Source: Oscillospiraceae bacterium (GTDB lineage Bacteria > Bacillota > Clostridia > Oscillospirales > Oscillospiraceae). Taken from it: a stretch of DNA of 64,000 nucleotides. Shown here piece after piece: positions 30,749 through 41,100 of this stretch. The stretch is from assembly GCA_009785345.1 (NCBI GenBank), contig WQWL01000004.1:22693-86692 (forward strand). The letters are read 5' to 3'. The stretch's first letter is position 1; each line of letters opens with the position of its first letter. The notes below the pieces were generated by a model that was given only the letters and a program-made list of their open reading frames with translations, was not told where the DNA came from and did not search any database. A program made the translations under genes and the position numbers.

Positions 30749-31282
30749 ATTACCGAATATTTTTTAATTCAGCGAGCACAAAAAGGAAATGCCGATGCTT
30801 TAGAAGTCTTGATTAAGAATTATTATTCAAACATTTTCGCTTACATCCTCCGTAGAATGGGCAAACGCGAGATTGCGGAGGATTTGACACAAGAAACATT
30901 TTTACGCCTTGTCAAAGGTATTGCGACGTATAAGCCAATCGGGAAATTTTCTAACTTCGTTTTTACGATTGCAGTAAATGTTTGCAACGACCATTACAGA
31001 AAAAGCACCCCATCTTTTGATGATAGTATTGATGTAGATTCTCTTGCGAGTAACAACAGTACCAATCATGCAGTAGAAAGTCGAGAGAACGTCATCGTTC
31101 TCAAAGATGCGATTGACCATTTGCCCGATATGCAAAAGGAAGTGATGCTGTTGCGTTTCTTTCATGATATGAAAATAAAGGACATCGCACAAATTACAAA
31201 CGCCTCTATTCCCACAGTAAAGTCACGATTGAATCAAGGGTTAAGCAAATTGCGGAAAATGCTAGGGAGTGATGATATATGA
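30749..31282 (+). CDS. RNA polymerase sigma factor, ECF type (likely non-AUG start)
   Basis: LTQETFLRLVKGI region 2, HLPDMQKEVMLLRFFHDMKIKDIAQITNASIPTVKSRLNQGL region 4; frame extends upstream of the ORF-track start to ATT after an aaaggagg RBS. Confidence 0.8.
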   Translation: MTEYFLIQRAQKGNADALEVLIKNYYSNIFAYILRRMGKREIAEDLTQETFLRLVKGIATYKPIGKFSNFVFTIAVNVCNDHYRKSTPSFDDSIDVDSLASNNSTNHAVESRENVIVLKDAIDHLPDMQKEVMLLRFFHDMKIKDIAQITNASIPTVKSRLNQGLSKLRKMLGSDDI

Positions 31283-32046
31283 AGAACATAGATAAAAAAA
31301 TGATTCGGCAAATAAAGAAAGCCTATCCTGTTTCACCTTTGAAAGAAAGCAATATGCAAGCTACAATCTCTCAAGCGAAACTGCTGCTATTGGAGAACAC
31401 GAAATACAACCATTCACTTGGATTCTTTATCTGGAGTCAAATCAAAAACATCTCGCCCTTCTTTTGGCTATTACAATTACTTTGTTTTGTATACATGATG
31501 TGGAATGTTCGTGGTGCAGCAGACATTGAAAGTATACGCATTCTTTTTGCCATGCTAGTTCCCGTGTTGGTGCTATACATGTTGCCGGAACTATATAAGA
31601 TGCATATTAATAATATGACTGAATTGGAAGCGGCTTGTGCTCACAGTCCTGCAAAAATTGTCGCTTCAAAATTGCTGATTTTGAGCACTAGCAATTTTAT
31701 TGTTATAACAATGATTTCATTCGTATTTGGGCTATATCATCAACTCAATGTCGCAACTATTCTTGCCCAAGGCTTGATACCACTAAATATTTCAATCAGC
31801 ATTTCACTCTTGTTTTTCGAATTTGTCAAATTTAAATCACCATATGCCATGCTTGTGTCCGCTGTGCTAATTGCAGTTACAATTGCAGCGATGATGCAGT
31901 CGGCGCTATTAGGGTGGCCGATTTATATCAGAGCTTTTGAATATTGGCAGGCGACATTATTTGTCAGCGCTATCATACTATTCGCTCTTATGAGTATAAC
32001 ACTATACAGAGCAAACCATGCAAAGGAGTGGTACTATGGAACTTAA
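31279..32046 (+). CDS. Multi-TM membrane protein encoded between ECF sigma factor and ABC transporter
   Basis: Overlaps sigma stop (ATGA-type); about 6 TM segments. Confidence 0.6.
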   Translation: MKNIDKKMIRQIKKAYPVSPLKESNMQATISQAKLLLLENTKYNHSLGFFIWSQIKNISPFFWLLQLLCFVYMMWNVRGAADIESIRILFAMLVPVLVLYMLPELYKMHINNMTELEAACAHSPAKIVASKLLILSTSNFIVITMISFVFGLYHQLNVATILAQGLIPLNISISISLLFFEFVKFKSPYAMLVSAVLIAVTIAAMMQSALLGWPIYIRAFEYWQATLFVSAIILFALMSITLYRANHAKEWYYGT

Positions 32047-32929
32047 AATTCAAAATGTAACCAAGAAGTATAAAGATTTGGTTGCTGTAAATGCATTTGA
32101 TGGCACGCTTACACCGGGCATTTATGGTCTACTTGGTCCAAACGGTGCAGGAAAAACAACTCTCCTGCGAGTGGTTTGTGCCCTAACAAGACCAACCGAG
32201 GGAAAAGTTCTCTATGGTAACATGGAAATTGAGAAGCTTGGAGCTGAGTATCGGAAAGTGTTGGGTTTCATGCCGCAGAATTTTGGATATTACCCACATT
32301 TCAAAACGGAGCGATATTTGGAATACATAGCATCTATTAAGGGGCTAAATCCGCATTATGCAAAGAACAAGATTAGTTCACTTTTAGAACTTGTTGGATT
32401 GACTGAAAAACGCAAAAGTAAGGTCGGGCACTTATCCGGCGGTATGCGCCAGCGCTTAGGCATTGCACAGGCACTATTAAACGACCCTGACGTATTGATT
32501 TTAGACGAACCAACAGCCGGGCTTGATCCGGAGGAGCGTGTTAAGTTCCGCAATTTGATTAGCACGATTTCGCAGGAGAAAATCACAATCCTCTCTACCC
32601 ATATCATTACTGATGTTGCATACATTGCAAGTGACATTTTACTTATGAAAGAAGGGCATCTTACATTCAGAGGAAGTGTTGATGCGCTGATAGGTATGGT
32701 ACAGGGGAAGGTGTGGAGCACTACAGTAGAAAGTTGTGAGATTGGCGGTATTACAAAGAACTACATTGTCAGCAATGTGCAAAACACTGCTGACCAGACA
32801 GAGTTACGCATCATTTCCGGTGACAAGCCGACAAATGATGCTGTACAAGTAGAGCCGACGTTGGAAGATGCCTATCTATTCTATACCGGCGAAATAGGGA
32901 CGGCGGGAGGTCCAGAAAATGAAATTTGA
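32036..32929 (+). CDS. ABC transporter ATP-binding protein
   Basis: LLGPNGAGKTTLLRVV, LSGGMRQRLGIAQALLNDPDVLILDEPTAGLDP. Confidence 0.93.
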   Translation: MELKIQNVTKKYKDLVAVNAFDGTLTPGIYGLLGPNGAGKTTLLRVVCALTRPTEGKVLYGNMEIEKLGAEYRKVLGFMPQNFGYYPHFKTERYLEYIASIKGLNPHYAKNKISSLLELVGLTEKRKSKVGHLSGGMRQRLGIAQALLNDPDVLILDEPTAGLDPEERVKFRNLISTISQEKITILSTHIITDVAYIASDILLMKEGHLTFRGSVDALIGMVQGKVWSTTVESCEIGGITKNYIVSNVQNTADQTELRIISGDKPTNDAVQVEPTLEDAYLFYTGEIGTAGGPENEI

Positions 32930-33968
32930 ATTATATAAAATATTTTGCAGAAGAACTACAGTCGTAATATTAGTGATGTTCTTTTTGCTGTCAGGTGTTT
33001 TCATGATGCAAAGTTTTACGGATAGCAGTGAAAGACTTGCGTACGTTTCAAATGAGGGTTTGCGTCAAACCCATATATATTGGGCAAGATGGGATAACTA
33101 CAACACAATGAGTGTGATAGAAGCAACCGGGAACTTAGGTGAACTGCCTTATGGTGGTTGGCTTTTTCCTAGAGAAAGATGGATTCCCTTTCAAGCAGAT
33201 GTGGATAGCCCAATTATTCAACGGATTGTAGATATGTACCGTCAAGTCGAAATACCAGACGATGCTATGAGTTATACAGATGTGTGGTGGCATATATTTA
33301 ATCAAGGCGGCAATTTCATCTTGTGGTTATTTGGGCTTAGTTTCATTGTTATTATAGGAGTGGCACCGGTCTTTGCTGAGGAGCGGAGTACAGGGGTTGA
33401 TAAGATTATACTCACTTCAAAACACGGCAAAAATAAACTAATCGCAAATAAGATTATAGCTTCTTTACTATTTGCGACAGTCATATATCTGGCATATTTT
33501 ACGTTGATCACAATACCGCGACTTTTGCGTTTTAACGTGGATTTACAACAAGTGATGCAAGTTAACTTCGCACCATTCAGTCAATCACCGTATAGCTATT
33601 TGATGTCAGAATTTCTAATACGCTATTTTGCCGTGGGGCTTCTATCTTACCTATTGCTTTGTATGATGGGGCTGACTATTTCTGCACTATCTCGCAACCC
33701 GTTTATAGCGATTATTCCGTCATTGGGGCTGTTTTTTGTAACGCTATTTGATATACGGTTCATTTCTGTTGGGCTGCATCGCTTTTTCACGTTATTCCCG
33801 GCAAATTCGATAGGTCAAACAGATGTGTGGCACGTTCCTGATTTCTATAACATTTTTGGGCTACTGATCGACAGACCAACAATGACAGTAATCTTTTCTG
33901 CGGTAAGCATATGCGTTCTCGCCGCGTCATGCGTACTAATAACAAAACGCATGGAAGCGTCGAATTAA
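32919..33968 (+). CDS. ABC transporter permease
   Basis: Multi-TM, overlaps ATPase gene; 'VFAEERSTGVDKIILTSKHGKNKLIANKI' ABC-2 type loop. Confidence 0.75.
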   Translation: MKFELYKIFCRRTTVVILVMFFLLSGVFMMQSFTDSSERLAYVSNEGLRQTHIYWARWDNYNTMSVIEATGNLGELPYGGWLFPRERWIPFQADVDSPIIQRIVDMYRQVEIPDDAMSYTDVWWHIFNQGGNFILWLFGLSFIVIIGVAPVFAEERSTGVDKIILTSKHGKNKLIANKIIASLLFATVIYLAYFTLITIPRLLRFNVDLQQVMQVNFAPFSQSPYSYLMSEFLIRYFAVGLLSYLLLCMMGLTISALSRNPFIAIIPSLGLFFVTLFDIRFISVGLHRFFTLFPANSIGQTDVWHVPDFYNIFGLLIDRPTMTVIFSAVSICVLAASCVLITKRMEASN

Positions 33969-34030
33969 AGAGTGCTAATTAGTAAGCATGAGGCATAGAG
34001 AACAAGAAAACTGTACGCAAAGCAAACCCG

Positions 34031-34186
34031 ATGTATGCCAACCCGCCTAAAAGTGTTGAGGGGCAACTTCGAGAGTGCAATGAATATGCAGAGCGTCATA
34101 ACATGACGATTGTAAACACATATGTTGAAGAAGAGTTCTCAGCAATTGACAAATCAGCATTGATTGTACCTATTTGGATGTTATAG
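34031..34186 (+). pseudogene. Serine recombinase (resolvase/invertase) remnant
   Basis: 52-aa frame MYANPPKSVEGQLRECNEYAERHNMTIVNTYVEEEFSAIDKSALIVPIWML*; first part matches the N-terminal pattern of large serine recombinases. Confidence 0.65.
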
Positions 34187-34492
34187 TTATTTGAACAATG
34201 CACCTCGTCAAACTTGCCTACTATCCCTTGCAATTGCAGGGGATAATATTTTTTAACAGCCCATTACCAAAAGGCATAATGTGTTATTCAATATAAGCAT
34301 TAGACATATAACCATCATTCCTGTATAATCGCTTCATAAGGGAGATGTGATTAGTTTGAATAAATTCAAACTAACGAAAGAATGTGCCAATTTGCTCTCC
34401 CTGCGGGAAACCGCAAATTAATGCACGAAATGACCATACCTTATCCATGGTTGTTTTGTGACTAGGTAGTAAACAAAGGGATGGTCATTATT

Positions 34493-35734
34493 ATGAAGAA
34501 AAAGATTTTCTACGGTTGGTATGTGGTTATCGCTTGTATAATTATTGCTGCTGCGGGCATTGGGTTCCATAATACGGCAAGTATATTTATTATACCGGTT
34601 ACTGAGGATTTAGGGTTATCTAGGGGGGAATTTACATTTTTTCGCACAATAATTGCTCTTTTGGGCGCCGTGTTGCTTCCACTATATGGCAGGTTAGCAA
34701 AGCGGTTTAGCATAAAAAGCGTTATGTTAGTTGGCACTGTACTAAGCAGTTTATCATTAGTTGGATATTCATACGCCACACACCTCTGGCATTTCTATTT
34801 GATAGCGATATTTAATGGGCTATTTGTAAATGCATCTCATTTCATGATGATTGGTATACTAATTAACAGATGGTTCGAGGATAAAAGAGGTCTTGCATTG
34901 GGGCTGGCTTTCGCTGGCAGTGGCCTCGGCGCTGCAATAATGAACCCAATGGCGAGTGTAATTATCGAAACTTTTGATTGGCGATGGGGATTCCGTTTTA
35001 TGGGGATTGTTGCTGTTATAATATTGATTCCTACAATAGTATTTCTCATTAAGGAAAGTCCTGAAAAAATGAAATTATCTCCTTATAGGAAAGACAACAA
35101 AGATATTGCAAAAGCACCTAATACGCGTACTCCTACAGGGCTTACTCTTACAGAAGCACGAAAAACTCCTGTATTTTGGTTTTTAGCTGTTGCCTTGTTT
35201 AGCATTGCAATAGGGGCAGCAGGTCCGCATTCTCATATTGCTCCATATCTTGTGGATTTAGGATATTATCCAACACTTGTCGCGACTATTGTATCCTTTT
35301 CGATGGTAATTTTGACAGTTGGCAAAATACTTATGGGAAATATTTTTGACCGTTCCGGAACATTTGTTGGTGGTATCATTTTGGGAAGTCTGTTTATACT
35401 ATCTCCAATTTTTGCTCTTCTGGCTACAAACCCCACTGCCGCTTGGCTTCACGCCTTTATTTTAGGGATGGCTGCAACGGGATTTTCAATTTCTGCTAAT
35501 ATTTTCGTAATGAAGTTTTTCGGAGAAAAAGATTTCCCTGTCATTCTTAGTGTGTTTTCATCTATAATGGCATTTGGGGGTGCTTTCGCTCCACCTGCTA
35601 TGGGCTTTGTTTATGACATTTTTGGTACTTACACAAATGCTTGGTATTTTCTGATAGCGTCAGGAATTGCTGTATTCATCTGCTTTATTGGTGTAAATGT
35701 GACAGGCAAGAAATTATTAAATTCGCAAAATTGA
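34493..35734 (+). CDS. MFS transporter (OFA/monocarboxylate-like)
   Basis: MKKKIFYGWYVVIACIIIAAAGIGFHNTASIFIIPVTEDLGLSRGEFTF; 12 TM. Confidence 0.85.
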   Translation: MKKKIFYGWYVVIACIIIAAAGIGFHNTASIFIIPVTEDLGLSRGEFTFFRTIIALLGAVLLPLYGRLAKRFSIKSVMLVGTVLSSLSLVGYSYATHLWHFYLIAIFNGLFVNASHFMMIGILINRWFEDKRGLALGLAFAGSGLGAAIMNPMASVIIETFDWRWGFRFMGIVAVIILIPTIVFLIKESPEKMKLSPYRKDNKDIAKAPNTRTPTGLTLTEARKTPVFWFLAVALFSIAIGAAGPHSHIAPYLVDLGYYPTLVATIVSFSMVILTVGKILMGNIFDRSGTFVGGIILGSLFILSPIFALLATNPTAAWLHAFILGMAATGFSISANIFVMKFFGEKDFPVILSVFSSIMAFGGAFAPPAMGFVYDIFGTYTNAWYFLIASGIAVFICFIGVNVTGKKLLNSQN

Positions 35735-35740
35735 TTTAAC

Positions 35741-35801
35741 GGGTAATGTCAAATAGTCTATGAAAAACTAACGTCATTCTGCGGGTCGTCGCGGAATGAC
35801 G
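35741..35801. repeat. REP-like palindrome with conserved 5' extension
   Basis: gggtaatgtcaaatagtctatgaaaaactaacgtcattctgcgggtcgtcgcggaatgacg. Confidence 0.85.
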
Positions 35802-35826
35802 AGATAATAAGATTAGGGGTATTCTT

Positions 35827-36717
35827 ATGGAAATTAGAGTGTTGAAATATTTTTTAGAAGTAGCAAACAAAGGTAGTTTTTCAGCTGCCGCAAAATCCTT
35901 GCACCTATCTCAACCAACACTTTCACGACAGTTAGGCGAACTAGAGAAAAACATTGGCAAAAAGCTGTTTATCCGAAGCAGTATAAGAACAGCACTAACT
36001 GAGGATGGTATGTTTCTTCAAAAGAGAGCGCAAGAAATTATAGATTTGACGCAAAAGACTGAATCAGAATTACGCCAATCTGACAGCTTCATCGGTGGTA
36101 ATATATGGATTGGTGCAGGCGAATCGGAAGGTATGCGAATAGTTGCAAAAACCATTAATTCTTTAAGAAAAGACTTTCCAAATATCCATGTACATTTAAT
36201 AAGTGCAAATGCAACTGACACTATTGAGCGATTGGAAAAAGGTCTTATTGACTTTGGAGTTGGAGTTGGAGGTATTGATTTGAACAACTATGAGTCAATG
36301 TGGCTGCCTACCGCACATGCTGATGGGCTGCTAATGCGTAAAGATAGCCCTCTTGCTTCTCGTACTGCGATTACTCCAAATGACCTAAAAGGAATACCCA
36401 TCATTTCACCTAGAAGTGAAAGTTTGCGTCATCGATATGAACAATGGTTAGGTTATAGCTTTGATTCATTAGATATCGTTGCTACCTTTAATCTTATATA
36501 TAATGCTGCGTTTCTGGTAGAGGAAGGTGTCGGTTACGCCTTGACTATAGATCGCCTTGTAACTACTTCTGAAAACTATCCTCTATGTTTCGTGCCGTGT
36601 GAGCCAAAAATGGAAGTGCGTTCAAACATAGTGTGGAAAAAGCAACAGGTGTTTTCAAAATCTTCGCAGAAGTTTTTGGAGCGATTACAGGAGCTAACTT
36701 CGGATTCGACATCGTAA
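35827..36717 (+). CDS. LysR family transcriptional regulator
   Basis: MEIRVLKYFLEVANKGSFSAAAKSLHLSQPTLSRQLGELEKNIGKKLF. Confidence 0.95.
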   Translation: MEIRVLKYFLEVANKGSFSAAAKSLHLSQPTLSRQLGELEKNIGKKLFIRSSIRTALTEDGMFLQKRAQEIIDLTQKTESELRQSDSFIGGNIWIGAGESEGMRIVAKTINSLRKDFPNIHVHLISANATDTIERLEKGLIDFGVGVGGIDLNNYESMWLPTAHADGLLMRKDSPLASRTAITPNDLKGIPIISPRSESLRHRYEQWLGYSFDSLDIVATFNLIYNAAFLVEEGVGYALTIDRLVTTSENYPLCFVPCEPKMEVRSNIVWKKQQVFSKSSQKFLERLQELTSDSTS

Positions 36718-36804
36718 ATTATTTGATGTTGTCATGGCTTACAGGTATATGTTAAGATAAAGTCGATAATACTGAACAATTACAGAATCGGAGGGTGATA
36801 GAGT

Positions 36805-37578
36805 ATGGATATACTTAGGGCACTTGAATCTATTCGCACACCTTTTTTAGACGTGCTTATAACTTGGATAACCAGGTTGGGGGAAGAAATGATTTTGATT
36901 GTCATTTTTTGCTTCATTTTTTGGTGTATTAGTAAACGCAAAGCGTATGTTATCGGCATTGTGTTTTTCTTCACAGCTATTATTGTACAAGGAATGAAAA
37001 TAACATTCAGAGTTGATCGTCCATGGGTTTATGATCCAACATTTCCAACTGTTACAGGTGCAGAAGGCACTGCAACAAGCTACGCATTTCCAAGTGGACA
37101 CACGCAAGCAGCTGCCGCATATCTCATGCCGCTGGGTATGCTTCTAAAGAACAAAGTTCTGAAAGTCATCATGTTTATGCTTGCAATACTCGTTGCGTTT
37201 TCAAGGATGTATCTCGGTGTTCACTTTATGTCTGATGTCATTGTTTCTCTCGCCATTGTATTTGTCGCGACACTCTTGGTAATCAAACTTTATTATAACG
37301 CCCCAGATAATACAAAGAACAAAATTTTGTTCCCGCTTTTGACTATTATCGTTTCTGTTGCATTGTTGGTTCTTGTGCTAGTTTTGGACAGAGCGGGTGT
37401 TACATATGCATCAGAGCTTAGGGACAGCGTATTAGCCGCGGGATCTGCTTTAGGTTTTGCAGTTGGTATGTATATTGAGCAAATGTATATTAAGTTTTCT
37501 GTCAAATCGAAAAATATCGGAATTCATATTATAAAGAATGGCACATGGGTTCGATGCAATAATTGGGAAAGTGCCTGA
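36805..37578 (+). CDS. Phosphatase PAP2 family protein (3' end fused into rearranged DNA)
   Basis: FPSGHTQAAAAYLMPLG, SRMYLGVHFMSDVIVS; last codons run up to the Roco-gene fragment. Confidence 0.85.
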   Translation: MDILRALESIRTPFLDVLITWITRLGEEMILIVIFCFIFWCISKRKAYVIGIVFFFTAIIVQGMKITFRVDRPWVYDPTFPTVTGAEGTATSYAFPSGHTQAAAAYLMPLGMLLKNKVLKVIMFMLAILVAFSRMYLGVHFMSDVIVSLAIVFVATLLVIKLYYNAPDNTKNKILFPLLTIIVSVALLVLVLVLDRAGVTYASELRDSVLAAGSALGFAVGMYIEQMYIKFSVKSKNIGIHIIKNGTWVRCNNWESA

Positions 37579-37579
37579 C

Positions 37580-37656
37580 CAATTGCGCGTACCAGTTTCC
37601 CCAATATTCACAACCCATTTCACGCAGAGCCTTCTGGAAGTTGCCCCATATATGGC
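37580..37656 (-). pseudogene. Fragment of a paralogue of the Ala-rich/Roc gene at 42380-44989
   Basis: Minus-strand frame IWGNFQKALREMGCEYWGNWYAQL versus IWDNFQNALCDIGCEYWGNWYAQL in the intact region. Confidence 0.75.
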
Positions 37657-37909
37657 GATATCTGCTCACTTGCCTTAATGCTTACAGATATGTTGCCTTC
37701 CGTATAGTAAACGACGTCGGCTCGCCCAATTTTCGTGTTTTCGCGGCTCAATCACTTTCAAGCCTAATGTCTTACAATACCGATATGCGGGCACGAGAGG
37801 GCGGTTCTCCGTGAGCCAATGTCATTAAGTTATCATTAACAAGTAGACCCCTAACAAAAATAATTAAATAAAAGCGATAAAACACTTGACAAGCATCAGT
37901 TTGTGTGCA

Positions 37910-37980
37910 GCCTCTTTTACTAACAAATTAGTAAAAGAGGCCCTTGTAATTAGAAAAGTATGTCCAATTCAATTACAAGG
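37910..37980. repeat. Two adjacent inverted repeats upstream of the NACHT gene
   Basis: GCCTCTTTTACTAA-CAAA-TTAGTAAAAGAGGC then CCTTGTAATT...AATTACAAGG. Confidence 0.75.
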
Positions 37981-38161
37981 AGGTCTACACAATGACATTG
38001 CTCCGTGAGCTGTAACTCAGCGATTTCTCAATTTCACAAATTTCTGCTAATTCTTCCATATTCTATCAGTATATGATACACTGAGCATGTTTCATTTTAC
38101 GATAACTATTATCCCTAGTCTTCAGATGCAGTTATTTTGATGTTGTGAGGAAAAAAAAACT

Positions 38162-41100
38162 ATGAGAAGGAAGTTGAAAAATAATATATTGTTTCAGCCG
38201 GTGAAAGTAAAGGATTATTCGAAATTTTTTGTGGCATTGGGGAAAGCAACACTTTATGGTGTCAGCAAAGAATTTGATAAATCTGCACTTAGTTTTATGG
38301 ATGCGGGTGCAGCTTTGGGACTTGATGAAACTGACGAACGGTTGGCGTGGAAACTTTTAGATCGCTCAATCGTCCACGCAATAACTGATTTGGTGAGTGA
38401 GAGTAAAAATAGTATTCCTCAATCTGATGAGGAGACTTTTATTGCCAATATCAAAAAATTTAAGTACAACAAAGAAATTGAAATTGATCCTGACTTCTTT
38501 GAACGCCCGAAAGAATGTCAGTTCATAAAGGATCTTCAAGAAGTATTTCGTGAATGGCTTGTGCTGGCAGGTGTAGATGCTAACAAAACTGAAGCCATTG
38601 TTCACAGACTTCCTGGTTTTTTTGTGTATTCACTGCATAGTGAGTGGTGTAATAATCCGGAAAAATATAGAAGTCTACTTAGCGAATCACCTTTTTCAGG
38701 TTCAGTGCAGATGGAAGAAGAATGGGACAGATACAAGGCTTATTTGGAAAAACAAATACAGGAACGTATATTTGATGAGGTATTTAGCTTGGCGCAAATA
38801 TTCGTTCCGCTCTGTGGCTATTTTAATAAAATAACAGAACACGCAAAAGATACTGACAGAAAAGAAAGCGGCACACAACTCGACCTTGATTCTATACCTG
38901 CTCGAAAAACGCAGAAAATTGTAGTTGATCTTGAAACGTGCATACATGAGTGGATAAGCAAGGACGACAACGAGGATGCGATTCGTGTAATCAGCGGAGG
39001 ACCGGGCAGTGGAAAATCTTCATTTGTTAAAATGCTTGCGGCTTCCATTTCAACGACCCACGATGTTCTGTTTATCCCGCTTTATAAACTTGATTTAAGG
39101 CGTGATGTCAAAGAAGTCGTTGGCGAATTTTTGGTTTCCAATCGAGTTTTCCACAAAAATCCGATCGGTGAATCAGAACAACTCCTGATCATCTTTGATG
39201 GCTTAGATGAAATCATGCAACAAGGCAAGGCGAGTATAGATGCCGGGACTGATTTCACGAATCAGATTTTACAGCTATTACGAGATCACAATTCTTATGA
39301 TAGACTGCAGATTCGTGTGATCATCACAGGTCGTGACTTGCCGGTACAAGCTATAGATACAAACCTCAGACGGGAAGGTCAGATACTCCATGTTTTGCCG
39401 TACTATGTTGATCAGAAAAAGTCAATAGGTATATATTTTGAAGATGAAACCTACTTTGACCCTGATGGCTTATTAAAGGACGATAAGCGGAGGCAATGGT
39501 GGGTGAAGTATGGGAAATTAACCGGAGGGAAATATGCTGGACTTCCGTCAGAACTCGATAGATCGGCTTTAGAGGATATTACTGCCCAGCCTCTCCTAAA
39601 TTATTTATTGGCATTGAGTTTTGAGCGCAAAGAAGTACATTTTTCCCAAAAAATGAATCTGAATGAAATTTACAACGATTTGATTGATGCGGTCTATGAA
39701 CGCGGATGGCAGTCTCAGCGGCATAAAGGTGAACCTGTCCAACCGGGTCATCCAACAATTCAAGGCGTCGAGAAAGACGACTATGATAGAGTATTGGAAG
39801 AAATCGCTGTTTCTGCCTGGCAGGGTGCGGGACGGACAGCTACATTGCAAGATATCGAAAAAAGGTGCGCAAATAACAAGTTGAAACATGTTCTTGAGAG
39901 GTTTCAAGAACAGGCAAAAGAAGGCGTTACGAATCTTCTCACTGCGTTTTATTTCCGTGAAGCCGACACACGAGACCCAGATGGGGATAAAACATTTGAA
40001 TTTACCCATAAAAATTTTGGAGAATATTTAGCGGCTAGGAGAATAGTGAGACAGCTTTCAAACACAAAAACAGCGCTGGATCAATCATTTGGCTGGACGG
40101 TTGAAATCGCGCTGGAGCACTGGATTCACGTTTGCAGTAGAGTTCCTATTGACGAATATATTTTCCAGTACTTGTGTAATGAGATTGAGAGAAACAAGAA
40201 GGCTGACGTGAAAAGATGGCAACAGATGCTCTGTGAGCTAATTGCCTACATGTTAAAAAATGGTATGCCCTACGATAAAGTACCACAGCTAACATTTGTT
40301 GAAAAAGTACGATTTTCCAGAAACTCAGAAGAAGCTTTGCTGGCGGCGCTGTCTGCTTGTTCTCGTTACACGAAGGAAATCTCCAAGATAGACTGGCCTG
40401 GCGCAATGCCGATAGACTTTCCCCACATAACCTCTGCCGGTGAGTGGCTTTCCAAACTAAGTGGTCAACGAAGGGGGACTAATATTGCCATTTCATGCTT
40501 AAATCATCTTGATCTTTCAAGATGCATTCTGCATAGAAGAGATTTATATCGAGCCAACTTAGAGCACTCGTCTTTGAAAAATTGTGACTTGGATCATGCG
40601 ATTTTAGCTGAGGCTAAATTGCATAAAGCTGATTTGAGTGGAAGTCGTCTCAGGAATGCAAACTTGAGGGACGCTGATCTAAGGAAAGTCTTTTTAGAAA
40701 CTGAGAGGTTGTCTTTTGATGGGGTTATCTTAGATGACGTTAAGGCGGATGATGCTCAAATATATTTCACCCGTGGCATTGCGCATCGATATAATAACAA
40801 TTATTCAAAGGCTGAAAAAGAATTTAACAAAGCAATAGAACTTGTGCCAGATAATGCGCAGTACTATAATTGTCGCGGTGTAAATTACCGTTGGTCAAAC
40901 AAACATCGGAAGGCGATTGTAGATCACACGAAGGCAATAGATCTTGCGCCGGACAATGCTCAATACTTCCACGATCGTGGAGCGAGCTACTCTTGGCTTA
41001 GAGAACATGGAAAAGCATCTGCTGATTATACGAAAGCAATAGAGCTTGCACCTAATAATGCTGGATTTTATTCTGATCGTGGTAATAATTACAGGTGGCT

